A DNA stretch of 64,000 nucleotides, taken from Streptomyces sp. R33 (GTDB lineage Bacteria; Actinomycetota; Actinomycetes; Streptomycetales; Streptomycetaceae). Under the pieces are notes generated by a model. The model searched no databases. It saw only the letters and a program-made list of their open reading frames with translations, and was not told the DNA's origin. Position 1 is the first letter of the stretch; every line of letters begins with the position of its first letter. The translations under genes were made by a program, and so were the position numbers. Below, piece after piece: positions 26,272-34,060 of the stretch. The DNA is taken from the NCBI RefSeq assembly GCF_041200175.1, contig NZ_CP165727.1, positions 6,389,501-6,453,500 on the forward strand. The letters are read 5' to 3'.

Positions 26272-27252
26272 ATGACTGCTACGCGTACCACCGGCGCCGT
26301 CGCCGCCGGACTTGCCACCATCGCCTCCGACGGCACCGTCCTCGACACCTGGTTCCCCGCCCCCGAGCTGGTCGCCGAGCCCGGCCCGGCCGGCACCGAG
26401 CGCCTCACCGCCGACCAGGCCGTGGAGCTGCTGGGCGCCGCCGCGGCCAAGGCGATCCGTCTGGACGCGGTCCGCGACGTCGAGGTCGTAGCCGTCCGCA
26501 CCGTGATCTCCTCCCTCGAGGACAAGCCGCTGGACGCGCACGACGCGTACCTGCGCCTGCACCTGCTCAGCCACCGCCTGGTCAAGCCGCACGGCCAGAG
26601 CCTGGACGGCGTCTTCGGACTGCTGGCCAACGTCGCCTGGACCTCGCTGGGCCCGGTCGCCGTGGACCAGGTGGAGGCCGTACGGCTGAACGCGCGCGCC
26701 GAGGGCCTGTACCTCCAGGTCACCTCGATCGACAAGTTCCCGCGGATGACGGACTACGTCGCCCCCAAGGGCGTGCGCATCGCCGACGCGGACCGGGTCC
26801 GCCTGGGCGCGCACCTCGCCGAGGGCACCACCGTCATGCACGAGGGCTTCGTCAACTTCAACGCCGGCACCCTCGGCACCTCCATGATCGAGGGCCGCAT
26901 CTCGGCGGGCGTCGTGGTCGGCGACGGCTCCGACATCGGCGGCGGCGCGTCCACGATGGGCACCCTCTCGGGCGGCGGCAAGCAGATCATCTCGATCGGC
27001 GAGCGCTGCCTGATCGGCGCCGAGGCGGGCGTCGGCATCGCGCTGGGCGACGAGTGCATCGTCGAGGCCGGCCTGTACGTGACCGCGGGCACCCGCGTCA
27101 CCCTCCCGGACGGCCAGATCGTCAAGGCCCTGGAGCTCTCGGGCGCCAGCAACATCCTCTTCCGCCGCAACTCGGTCACCGGCACGGTCGAGGCCCGCCC
27201 GAACAACGCGGTCTGGGGCGGCCTGAACGAGGTCCTCCACAGCCACAACTGA
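26272..27252 (+). CDS. dapD: 2,3,4,5-tetrahydropyridine-2,6-dicarboxylate N-succinyltransferase
   Basis: Succinylates tetrahydrodipicolinate in the lysine/diaminopimelate pathway, supplying peptidoglycan precursors. The 326-residue actinobacterial DapD has an N-terminal alpha/beta domain and a left-handed beta-helix beginning near residue 170, with hexapeptide turns such as GVVVGDGSDIGGGASTMGTL and GIALGDECIVEAGLYV. No Shine-Dalgarno sequence precedes the ATG, and TAGGTT 6 nt upstream points to a leaderless transcript. A terminator follows. Confidence 0.95.
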   Translation: MTATRTTGAVAAGLATIASDGTVLDTWFPAPELVAEPGPAGTERLTADQAVELLGAAAAKAIRLDAVRDVEVVAVRTVISSLEDKPLDAHDAYLRLHLLSHRLVKPHGQSLDGVFGLLANVAWTSLGPVAVDQVEAVRLNARAEGLYLQVTSIDKFPRMTDYVAPKGVRIADADRVRLGAHLAEGTTVMHEGFVNFNAGTLGTSMIEGRISAGVVVGDGSDIGGGASTMGTLSGGGKQIISIGERCLIGAEAGVGIALGDECIVEAGLYVTAGTRVTLPDGQIVKALELSGASNILFRRNSVTGTVEARPNNAVWGGLNEVLHSHN

Positions 27253-27279
27253 CGCTCCCGCACCGGCGGCAGCAGCCAA

Positions 27280-27318
27280 AACGCCCTCCTCACCCCGGCA
27301 AGGGGTGGGGAGGGCGTT
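27280..27318 (+). terminator. Terminator after dapD
   Basis: 17-bp stem (27280-27296 with 27302-27318) containing one T-G pair, loop GGCAA, placed 28 nt after the dapD stop. Confidence 0.85.
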
Positions 27319-27390
27319 CGGCGTCTCCCGGTGCCCGGGCCGCCCTCCCTCCCCGAGCGGGGGAGGGCGGCCAAGGGCGGGACGGGTCGG

Positions 27391-27645
27391 TCAGGAGTGG
27401 GGGAGGGTGCGGATGAGGCCTGCGAAGGCCTCTTCCTCCGCCTCGGTCAGTTCGACCGACTCCATCGGGTGCGCGGCAGCGGTGCGCTGCGCCGGGATCA
27501 CCGCGATGCCCTCGAACGCGCCGGGCTCCGGGCGGTGGAAGCGGGTGTCCCACAGCATGTGGCCAAAGCCGAGCACCCAGACGAGGGCGGCCACGAGCAG
27601 GACGGCAAGGCCGATTTCCTGGGCGAGGGAGATGGAGGGGAACAC
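27391..27645 (-). CDS. Small single-pass membrane protein
   Basis: An 84-residue protein beginning at the GTG at 27645, chosen because GGAGGACCGC lies directly upstream; the longer open frame has no such site. One transmembrane helix covers about residues 9-27 (IGLAVLLVAALVWVLGFGH), followed by a cytoplasmic or surface part ending in an acidic helix (ESVELTEAEEEAFAGLIRTL). No family is recognised. It lies alone between the dapD terminator and a GNAT gene on the same strand. Confidence 0.7.
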   Translation of the reverse strand: MFPSISLAQEIGLAVLLVAALVWVLGFGHMLWDTRFHRPEPGAFEGIAVIPAQRTAAAHPMESVELTEAEEEAFAGLIRTLPHS

Positions 27646-27828
27646 GCGGTCCTCCGGGGATACGGGCGGACATGGCCGAGCGTGGTGACACTGTCGAGCG
27701 TCGAGCGTGGGGACACTCAACACCACAACCCGGGTCGAATGGGTGATGATGTGGCGAGCGTCACGCCAGGGGCGAAAGTCCCGACTTGTCCGCAGAACCG
27801 AACCGAACCGGCCCGGAAGCCTCCCCGC

Positions 27829-28275
27829 TCAGTCCGCCAGGCGCAGCTTGAAGCCCTCGTGGCTGCGCGCGAAGCCCAGCCGCTCGTAGAAGCGGTGGGC
27901 GTCCGACCGCTGCTTGTTGCTGGTCAGCTGGACCAGGCCGCAGCCGCGCTCGCGCGCCCGCGCCACCGCCCGTCGCATGAGCTCCGCGCCCAGCCCCCCG
28001 CCGCGCCGGTCCGCGCGGATCCGTACCGCCTCGAGGAGCGCCCGCTCCCGCCCGCCCTGGCCGAGGCCCGGGACGTACGTCAGCTGGAGGCAGCCGAGCA
28101 CCGTCCCCGTCCCGCCCTCGCACAGGACCAGCATCTCGTTGCGGGCGTCCGCCTCGATCGCGGCGAACGCCCGCTCGTGCGCCTCGGTGACCTCGGCCCG
28201 CTCCTCCTCGCCGGCGTCCGCCAGCAGGGCCAGTACGGCGGGCAGGTCCTCACGGGTGGCAGTACGGAAGATCAT
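27829..28275 (-). CDS. GNAT family N-acetyltransferase
   Basis: A 148-residue acetyl-CoA-dependent acyltransferase. The acetyl-CoA loop is RIRADRRGGGLGAELMRRAVARA, followed by the strand LVQLTSNKQRSDAHRFYERLGF, both typical of GNAT motif A and B. Its substrate cannot be predicted. A strong terminator upstream separates it from the nuclease gene. Confidence 0.9.
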   Translation of the reverse strand: MIFRTATREDLPAVLALLADAGEEERAEVTEAHERAFAAIEADARNEMLVLCEGGTGTVLGCLQLTYVPGLGQGGRERALLEAVRIRADRRGGGLGAELMRRAVARARERGCGLVQLTSNKQRSDAHRFYERLGFARSHEGFKLRLAD

Positions 28276-28288
28276 GACCGGAAGTGTG

Positions 28289-28326
28289 GCAGGGGGCCCG
28301 GACGGGACGGCGCCCGGGCCCCCTGC
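28289..28326 (-). terminator. Terminator after the secreted nuclease
   Basis: 13-bp perfect stem (28289-28301 with 28314-28326) with a 12-nt loop, in the 71-nt gap between the nuclease stop and the next start. Confidence 0.8.
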
Positions 28327-28346
28327 GGCTCAGGTCCGCACCGCGG

Positions 28347-30188
28347 TTACGGGCGGAAGCGGAGCACCTGCGGGTCGTGGTCGCTGTTCTGCGCCGCGAA
28401 CTCCGCGTTGATGTGCACGCTGTCGTACGTGAAGGACTTGATCGCCGGGCTGGTCAGGATCTGGTCCAGCACCTGGGCGTTGCCCTGGAAGACGTACGAG
28501 TAGCGCTCCGCCTTCGGCAGCGACTTGACCGCGGCGTACAGCGCCCCGCCGTCCTCCAGCGCCTTCGCCGTCCCGGAGAACTCGAAGTCGTTGATGTCGC
28601 CGAGGGCGAGGACGTTCGCGTTCTTGTCCGCCGCGAGGATCTCCTTGACGAAGGCGTTCACGGCCTGCGCCTGAAGCAGCCGCTTCTCCTCCGACTTGCG
28701 CACCGGCGGCTGGTGGTGCGAGGTCAGGCCCTCGTCGCCGCCCTTGGAGCCGAAGTGGTTGGCGATCACGAAGACCGTGCGGCCACGGAAGACGAACTCG
28801 CCCGCCAGCGGCTTGCGGCTGTCGGCCCACGCCGGGTTCGCCGGGTCGATGCGGCCGGGGGAGTGGGTCAGGGCGGCCTTGCCGTTCTCCTTGGACACGC
28901 CGGTCGCGGTCAGCGCGTCGCCCGCCGCGCGGTCGGTGAAGGAGACGCGGGCCGGGTTGAAGAGGAACACCTGGCGGATGTTGCCGCCGGGCTCGCCGCC
29001 GTCCTTGTTGTTCTCCGGGTTGATGGTCCGCCACTGGTAGGCCGGGCCGCCCGCCGCCGCGATGGCCGCGGTGAACTTCGTCAGGGTCGCCTCGGCCGAG
29101 ACGGCGCCGTCGTTCTTGGCGCCGTTGTCGTCCTGGATCTCCTCCAGGGCCACGATGTCGGGGGAGGCCAGGTTCTCGACGACCGCCTTGGCCAGGTTGT
29201 CGAACTTCTCCTGCGGGTCGCTCGGGTCGAGGTTCTCCACGTTGTACGTGGCCACCGCGAGCTCGCCGGGAGACTGCGCCTTGGTCTTCTCGGGGGCGAG
29301 GGTGCCCGCCGTGACCGTGCCGAGGGTGCGGGCCACCAGGGTGTAGCCGCCGAACTGGTTGAAGTCCAGCGGGCCTTCGGTGGTGCCGGTCAGCTTGTCG
29401 CCGACGTTGGCCACCGGGAAGGGCTGCTGCGCCAGCGGCGCGAGCTGCTGGACCTGGAGCCGGCCGGTGTTCTGGGACTCGTACGAGCCGTAGATCGTGC
29501 CGCCGCGCTTGGCGGTGTTCTCCCAGCCCTTGACCGTGACCCACAGCTCCGCGTGCGGGTCGGTGGCGCCGACCACGCGCGAGGTGCCGATCTTCACGTT
29601 CATGCCCTCGAGGGACTCGTAGAAGTCCAGGGCGTAGCGCGAGGGGTCCAGGGTCAGGCCGTTGATGCTGCCGGCGGCGGCCGGGTCGCCCGCCGGGGCG
29701 TACTCGGCGGGCACGTTGTACTCGTTGATCGCGGCGGCCTCGGGCAGCGCGTTGCCCGAGGAGACGACGGTCACGGCCGGCTTGGAGATCTGGGTGACCG
29801 ACTGGTTGCCGGAGGAGACGCCACCGGGGATGTACTCGCCGACCAGGCCGGAGACCTTGACCGCGTCGCCGACGGTGACGGTCGGGACGGAGCTGGTGAA
29901 GACGAAGACGCCCTCGCTGGTCGCGTCGTTGTCGTCGGCTTCCGGGTCCTGCATCCAGAAACCGCGCGAGCCGTACGTGCGCACGCCCGTCACGATGCCC
30001 GCGACGTCGGCGACCTGCTTGCCGTTGAGCGGCGATATCCGGGTGGTGCCCTGGATGTCGTGGATGCGTATCGGATCGGCGGACACGGCGCCTTCGGCGG
30101 CGTCGGCGGTGCCCGCCAGCAGGCCGGTGGCCAGGGCGGTGGCGACGAGTGCCGAGACGGCGGCGGAACGGGGATGCGAGGAGCGCAT
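28347..30188 (-). CDS. Secreted endonuclease/exonuclease/phosphatase family protein
   Basis: A 613-residue exported protein, probably an extracellular nuclease. The ATG at 30188 opens a Sec signal peptide (MRSSHPRSAAVSALVATALA, cleavage near ADAAEG). Residues about 45-250 are an OB/lamin-tail-like region with EGVFVFTSS and VGDAVKVSGLV. The C-terminal half is an exonuclease-endonuclease-phosphatase domain with VATYNVENLDP, ALEEIQDDNG, ANHFGSKGGDEG, LGDINDFEFSG and NSDHDPQV, which keep the expected catalytic Glu, Asp, Asn and His. GGAG lies 9 nt before the start. A role in scavenging external DNA or phosphate is inferred. Confidence 0.9.
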   Translation of the reverse strand: MRSSHPRSAAVSALVATALATGLLAGTADAAEGAVSADPIRIHDIQGTTRISPLNGKQVADVAGIVTGVRTYGSRGFWMQDPEADDNDATSEGVFVFTSSVPTVTVGDAVKVSGLVGEYIPGGVSSGNQSVTQISKPAVTVVSSGNALPEAAAINEYNVPAEYAPAGDPAAAGSINGLTLDPSRYALDFYESLEGMNVKIGTSRVVGATDPHAELWVTVKGWENTAKRGGTIYGSYESQNTGRLQVQQLAPLAQQPFPVANVGDKLTGTTEGPLDFNQFGGYTLVARTLGTVTAGTLAPEKTKAQSPGELAVATYNVENLDPSDPQEKFDNLAKAVVENLASPDIVALEEIQDDNGAKNDGAVSAEATLTKFTAAIAAAGGPAYQWRTINPENNKDGGEPGGNIRQVFLFNPARVSFTDRAAGDALTATGVSKENGKAALTHSPGRIDPANPAWADSRKPLAGEFVFRGRTVFVIANHFGSKGGDEGLTSHHQPPVRKSEEKRLLQAQAVNAFVKEILAADKNANVLALGDINDFEFSGTAKALEDGGALYAAVKSLPKAERYSYVFQGNAQVLDQILTSPAIKSFTYDSVHINAEFAAQNSDHDPQVLRFRP

Positions 30189-30327
30189 GGTCAGGAACTC
30201 CGGTGTGTGGAAGAGACGAGCGAAGGGGGTGGTGCGTGGTTTTGGCGGGATACGTGCGGCGGGTGTGCGGCCGGGCCGCAGGCGATCCGCAGGAATCCCG
30301 GTGGTTCCCCATAGATCTACGCGCGTC

Positions 30328-30357
30328 AATTTCCTGTGTGACCGGGGAAGTTGTCAA
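30328..30357 (-). promoter_or_regulatory. Candidate promoter for the secreted nuclease
   Basis: On the minus strand an exact TTGACA (30357-30352) is followed after 18 nt by GAAATT. It lies about 140 nt before the start codon in the 365-nt divergent region 30189-30553. The -10 element is weak. Confidence 0.35.
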
Positions 30358-30460
30358 GGCCTCCAAGGGATACGGAAGCTGACTGTGGGATGAACCAAAG
30401 GAGATGACCCGCCGGAGGCGCCCGATATGCGTCTACGCTTGTGCGCCGGACGGCCGCCCG

Positions 30461-30528
30461 CGGCGGCCGTGCCCACTGCCCCGGGGGCGGCCCGGCCGCA
30501 GCCCCACGGCGGCCGTGCCCACCGCCCC
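30461..30528. repeat. Imperfect 22-nt direct repeat upstream of the 491-aa gene
   Basis: Copies at 30461-30482 and 30507-30528 differ at one base (core GGCGGCCGTGCCCAC). The same divergent spacer also contains TACGCT at 30434-30439, a possible -10 box for the plus-strand gene. Nothing else is seen in the spacer. Confidence 0.5.
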
Positions 30529-30553
30529 ACCGCGTCCGCGAGGAGACCGCCCC

Positions 30554-32029
30554 ATGTCCGCAGAGCCGCACGCCACGCTGCCGCCCGTACGGCTGCCCTC
30601 CGATGCGGAACTGGCCCGCGACGCCCTCGGCGCCCCGCTGTTCGCCCGCGCCGTACGGCTGGCCCGCTGGGCCGGCCCGGACACCCGCGTCGACATCGGC
30701 GGCGAACTCGTCGCCGCACAGCTGCCCGAGGCCGCCGCCGCGCTGGGCTTCGACGCCGCCGACGAGGAAGGCGCGGTCCTCGCGAGCCAGGCCTGGCGGG
30801 TGGCCGTGGACACCGGCCTGGTCGACGTGACCGAACCCGATGACGACGACGGCGAAGAGGAGTCCGGCACCGCCGTGCCCGGCGAGGACCTGGCCCTGGT
30901 GACCGGCGGCGCCCCCGGCGAGGTGCTCGACCTGTGGCTGGCCGCCCTGGACACCGTGCTCGCGGACGCCTCCGTGCCCGATCTGGACGGCCTCGTCGAC
31001 GCCTTGGACGCGGGCGGCGAGATCGACTTCGACCAGCTCGACTGGAACCCGCGCCGCGAGGCGGACTTCCTCGACGGGGTCCTCGCCAACCTCTACCTGC
31101 TCACCGTCGCCGAGCGCGGCGCCCCGGACGGCCCGGTTCCGCTGCCCGTGCTCGCCGCCTCGATGGTCATCCCGCAGGACATGAGCGAGCCGACCGACGC
31201 CGTGCTGGAGCAGGTCTCGGACGCGATGATGCGCCTCGACGACCAGTTCCGGCAGCTGGAGCCGATCGGGCTCGTGGAGTTCCGGCCCGTTGACGAGGCG
31301 CTGATGGCGGCGACGGACGACGAGGAGCTCGCCGCCGGTTCGGCGGCCGGCGCGGCCGACGACGAGGACGTCTCCCGGTACGGGATGGTGCGGCTGACCT
31401 CGCTCGGCCTGTACGGGATCCGCGCCCGCATGCTGGAGGCCGGGGTCACCGCCCCCGCTGTCGGAGAACTGGCCGACAAGGGCGCGGACGCCCTCCTCGA
31501 CGCCGTCTCCGGCTACCCCGAGGGCGCGGCCCAGGCCGAGATCGAGCAGTGGCTCACCGGCCGCGAACTGCCCGCTGCGGTCGCCGAACTGCTGGCCGCC
31601 GCCCGGGGCGCCGACGAGGGCGGCCCGCTGCGCCGGCTGCGCTGCCAGCAGGCCCTCGCCCCGGCCGGTCCGGAGGCCGAACCGGCGGTCCGCGCCGTGC
31701 TGGACGACCCGGAGCTCGGCGGGCTCGCCCGGGTCTGGCTGTCCGAGCGCGGGGCGGCCGACGTACCGGCGCCGGACGGGGCGATGGTGTTCTGGCTGAC
31801 CGTCGACACGATCGCGGCGCAGCTCGCGGCGGACGGCGAGACCGCGGAACTGCCGCTGCTGATGGAGTCGCTGACCGCGCACCACACCGGGTTCTTCGAC
31901 CAGGTCTGGCGGGTGGAGCACCCGGCGACGGCGTACGTGCTGGAGGCGATGGGCCGGCTGCACCCGAACAAGAAGGCCGCCAAGGAGGCCCGCAAGGCCG
32001 CCTTCAAGGCCCGCTCGCGGCAGTCCTGA
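30554..32029 (+). CDS. Unknown large helical protein, paralogue of the 61795-63324 product
   Basis: A 491-residue acidic, mostly helical soluble protein. The ATG at 30554 is preceded by AGGAG at 8 nt; the in-frame upstream extension looks non-coding. Matching segments to the second protein in this window include AVRLARWAG near the N-terminus, EQWLTGRELPAAVAELLAAARG in the middle, PEAEPAVRAVLDDPELGGLARVWL, then FWLTVDTIAAQL and a C-terminal helical hairpin ending HPNKKAAKEARKAAFKARS. No catalytic motif, signal peptide or membrane segment is seen. Function unknown. Confidence 0.8.
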   Translation: MSAEPHATLPPVRLPSDAELARDALGAPLFARAVRLARWAGPDTRVDIGGELVAAQLPEAAAALGFDAADEEGAVLASQAWRVAVDTGLVDVTEPDDDDGEEESGTAVPGEDLALVTGGAPGEVLDLWLAALDTVLADASVPDLDGLVDALDAGGEIDFDQLDWNPRREADFLDGVLANLYLLTVAERGAPDGPVPLPVLAASMVIPQDMSEPTDAVLEQVSDAMMRLDDQFRQLEPIGLVEFRPVDEALMAATDDEELAAGSAAGAADDEDVSRYGMVRLTSLGLYGIRARMLEAGVTAPAVGELADKGADALLDAVSGYPEGAAQAEIEQWLTGRELPAAVAELLAAARGADEGGPLRRLRCQQALAPAGPEAEPAVRAVLDDPELGGLARVWLSERGAADVPAPDGAMVFWLTVDTIAAQLAADGETAELPLLMESLTAHHTGFFDQVWRVEHPATAYVLEAMGRLHPNKKAAKEARKAAFKARSRQS

Positions 32030-32121
32030 CGCGCGGGGAACGAGAGCCGGAGCGGGTGCCGGAACGCGCCGTTCCTGAGCCGGAGTTGGCCATTCGGGCC
32101 ACCGGCAAGGGGTTGGATTCC

Positions 32122-32154
32122 CTTCGTGGGTAGTTCAGCCGCCGTTCACGTGCG
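32122..32154 (+). promoter_or_regulatory. PHO-box-like direct repeats upstream of the phoX-type gene
   Basis: GTTCAGC at 32133 and GTTCACG at 32144 are spaced exactly 11 nt, the period of the PhoP direct-repeat units (consensus GTTCACC plus 4 nt). A degenerate third unit (CTTCGTG) begins at 32122. The site ends about 65 nt before the start codon. PhoP control is inferred from the consensus. Confidence 0.6.
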
Positions 32155-32219
32155 GGCGGGAGCGTGTGCGCCGACGACCGCACGACAGGCGCACCCACCT
32201 CCCCACCCCTGGAGACCCG

Positions 32220-33659
32220 ATGCCGCTCAGCCGTAGAGACTTCACCGCCCGTACCGTCATCGCCGGCGCGGGAGTCGCGCTCACCGGAACGGTCGGCGCA
32301 CTCGCCACCGCCCCGGGAGCGCTGGCGGCCGACGACAGCACCCGGCGCGACGAGCAGGGCCGGCCCTGCGAGCCCGGCTACGGCCCGCTCGTCGCGGACC
32401 CGGCAGGGCTGCTCGCCCTCCCCGCCGGTTTCAGCTACCGCGTGATCACCCACAGCGGTGTCACCACGCTCGAGTCCGGCGAGTCCACGCCGTCCAACCA
32501 CGACGGCACGGCCGCCTTCGAGGGCCACCGCGGGGTCACCCTGCTCGTCAACAACCACGAGCTCAAGGGCAAGCGGGCGAACTGGGCCCACCCCGTCCCA
32601 CTCGCCGAGGGCCTCGTCTACGACCCGGCCGCGGCCGGCGGCTGCACGGTCGTCGAGGTCCGGCGCGGCGGCGAGGTCGCCGAATGGGTGGGCGTCGCCG
32701 GTACGTCGACCAACTGCGCGGGCGGTGCCACCCCCTGGGGCACCTGGCTGACCTGCGAGGAGACCGAGGACCTCGCCGGCAAGAACGGGATGACCAAGGA
32801 CCACGGGTACGCCTTCGAGGTCGACCCGCACGACCGCCGCGCCAACCGCGACCCGAAGCCGATCAAGGCCTTCGGCCGGTACGCCCACGAGGCCGTGGTC
32901 ATCGACCCGCGCCAGGGCCACGCCTACCTGACCGAGGACGCCTCCGGGCCCAACGGCCTGCTCTACCGCTGGACCCCGCCGAGCGGCTTCCGCCACGGGC
33001 GCGGCAAGCTCCGTACCCTCGCCGACGACGCCGGCGTGCTGGCCGCGGCCAAGTGCTTCGACAGCGCCGGCCGCTTCGTCGACGACCTCTCGCGCGCGAC
33101 GAAGACCGGCACCGTCTACGGGGTCGACTGGGTGACCGTCGCGGACCGCGACGCGCGGACGGTGCCGGTGCGCAAGCAGTTCGCGGACGGCGCGGTGACC
33201 CGCGCCCGCAAGCTGGAGGGCATGTGGTGGGCCGACGGCGGCGCCTACTTCGTCTCCTCGTACGCCCGTGAGGAGAGCCCGGGCGCGGCGCACGACGGCC
33301 AGGTGTGGTTCTACGACCCGAAGCGGCGCACGGTCCGGCTGATGGTGGTGCTCGGGGTGAACGCCGACCCGGCCAAGGACGGCTCCTTCGACGGCCCCGA
33401 CAACATCACGGTCTCCCCGTACGGCGGCCTGGTCATCGCGGAGGACGGCAGCGGCCTGCAGCACCTGTTCGGCGCGACCGAGTCGGGACGCACCTACCCG
33501 CTGGCGCGCAACGAGCTGAACATCGGGACGGCGGAGGAGCCGGAGTACTCCGAGTTCACGGGGGTCTGCTTCTCCCCGGACGGGCGCACGCTCTACGCCA
33601 ACATCCAGGACCCCGGCATCATGCTGGCCATCACCGGACCGTGGCGGCGCGCGCACTGA
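32220..33659 (+). CDS. phoX: PhoX-type (DUF839) alkaline phosphatase, Tat-exported
   Basis: A 479-residue secreted phosphatase-like protein. The N-terminus MPLSRRDFTARTVIAGAG has a twin-arginine motif and a hydrophobic stretch, with cleavage near ALAADD, consistent with Tat export of a metalloprotein. The mature part is a PhoX/DUF839 beta-propeller with STPSNHDGTAAF, LLVNNHELKGKR, WLTCEETED, RYAHEAVVIDP, EDASGPNGLLYRW and DNITVSPYGGLVIAEDG, supplying the acidic metal ligands of the family. Members release phosphate from organic phosphomonoesters. The upstream PHO-box-like repeat supports induction under phosphate limitation. The symbol is by family, not by proven activity. Confidence 0.88.
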   Translation: MPLSRRDFTARTVIAGAGVALTGTVGALATAPGALAADDSTRRDEQGRPCEPGYGPLVADPAGLLALPAGFSYRVITHSGVTTLESGESTPSNHDGTAAFEGHRGVTLLVNNHELKGKRANWAHPVPLAEGLVYDPAAAGGCTVVEVRRGGEVAEWVGVAGTSTNCAGGATPWGTWLTCEETEDLAGKNGMTKDHGYAFEVDPHDRRANRDPKPIKAFGRYAHEAVVIDPRQGHAYLTEDASGPNGLLYRWTPPSGFRHGRGKLRTLADDAGVLAAAKCFDSAGRFVDDLSRATKTGTVYGVDWVTVADRDARTVPVRKQFADGAVTRARKLEGMWWADGGAYFVSSYAREESPGAAHDGQVWFYDPKRRTVRLMVVLGVNADPAKDGSFDGPDNITVSPYGGLVIAEDGSGLQHLFGATESGRTYPLARNELNIGTAEEPEYSEFTGVCFSPDGRTLYANIQDPGIMLAITGPWRRAH

Positions 33660-33717
33660 CGCTGCGGCGGCGGCCGACGGACCGGAGGCCGGAATTCCGG
33701 CGGCCGGTGCTCATGAT

Positions 33718-33764
33718 CGAAGGCTGCGCCGCCGCCCGTTCACCGGGCGGCGGCGCAGCCTTCG
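33718..33764. terminator. Strong bidirectional terminator
   Basis: 21-bp perfect stem (33718-33738 with 33744-33764) with a 5-nt TTCAC loop, between the convergent phosphatase gene and the small gene at 33770. Confidence 0.9.
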
Positions 33765-33769
33765 GTCGT

Positions 33770-33946
33770 TCACTGAGCGGCGGCGACCTCGGCGCGGCTG
33801 GCTGCGGCCCATTCCTCGAGCAGGAACTCGTACGCCTCGGAGGGCCACTCCTCGTCCACCCGGGTCTCGACGAGGTGCCGTATCGCCTCGTTCGCCTCAG
33901 CGGCGGACGGACGGGCGGGTCCCGCGGGCCGGAGTGTGCTGTACAT
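33770..33946 (-). CDS. Small conserved acidic protein
   Basis: A 58-residue protein from the ATG at 33946 (MYSTLRPAGPARPSAAEANEA), rich in Glu and Ala and probably helical (ANEAIRHLVETRVDEEWPSEAYEFLLEEWAAAS). GAAAG precedes the ATG. A GTG at 33970 would add eight residues. There is no membrane segment and no recognised domain. It faces a 21-bp terminator, which supports it being a real transcription unit. Confidence 0.65.
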   Translation of the reverse strand: MYSTLRPAGPARPSAAEANEAIRHLVETRVDEEWPSEAYEFLLEEWAAASRAEVAAAQ

Positions 33947-34060
33947 GCTTTCAAGGCTACGGGCGGGCACTGACGGGCACCTCCGGATTTAGGGTGGAAT
34001 CCATCACCTCGGCCCTCGGGCCGGATCGGTCACGGTAGCTCCGCGTGCCCGCCCACCTGC

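Noticed and set aside
24949..27279. Upstream extension of the HxlR-peroxiredoxin frame over the MFS and dapD genes
   Set aside because: The extension is antisense to two clear genes, and the ATG at 24948 has a good ribosome site.
30189..30330. PHO box before the secreted nuclease
   Set aside because: I looked for GTTCACC-type 11-nt repeats on both strands of this spacer and found none, although such nucleases are often phosphate-controlled.
30404..30553. 50-residue N-terminal extension of the 491-residue protein
   Set aside because: The extension is Arg/Pro low-complexity, its AAAGGAG abuts the ATG with no spacing, and it contains a direct repeat; the ATG at 30554 has a properly spaced AGGAG.
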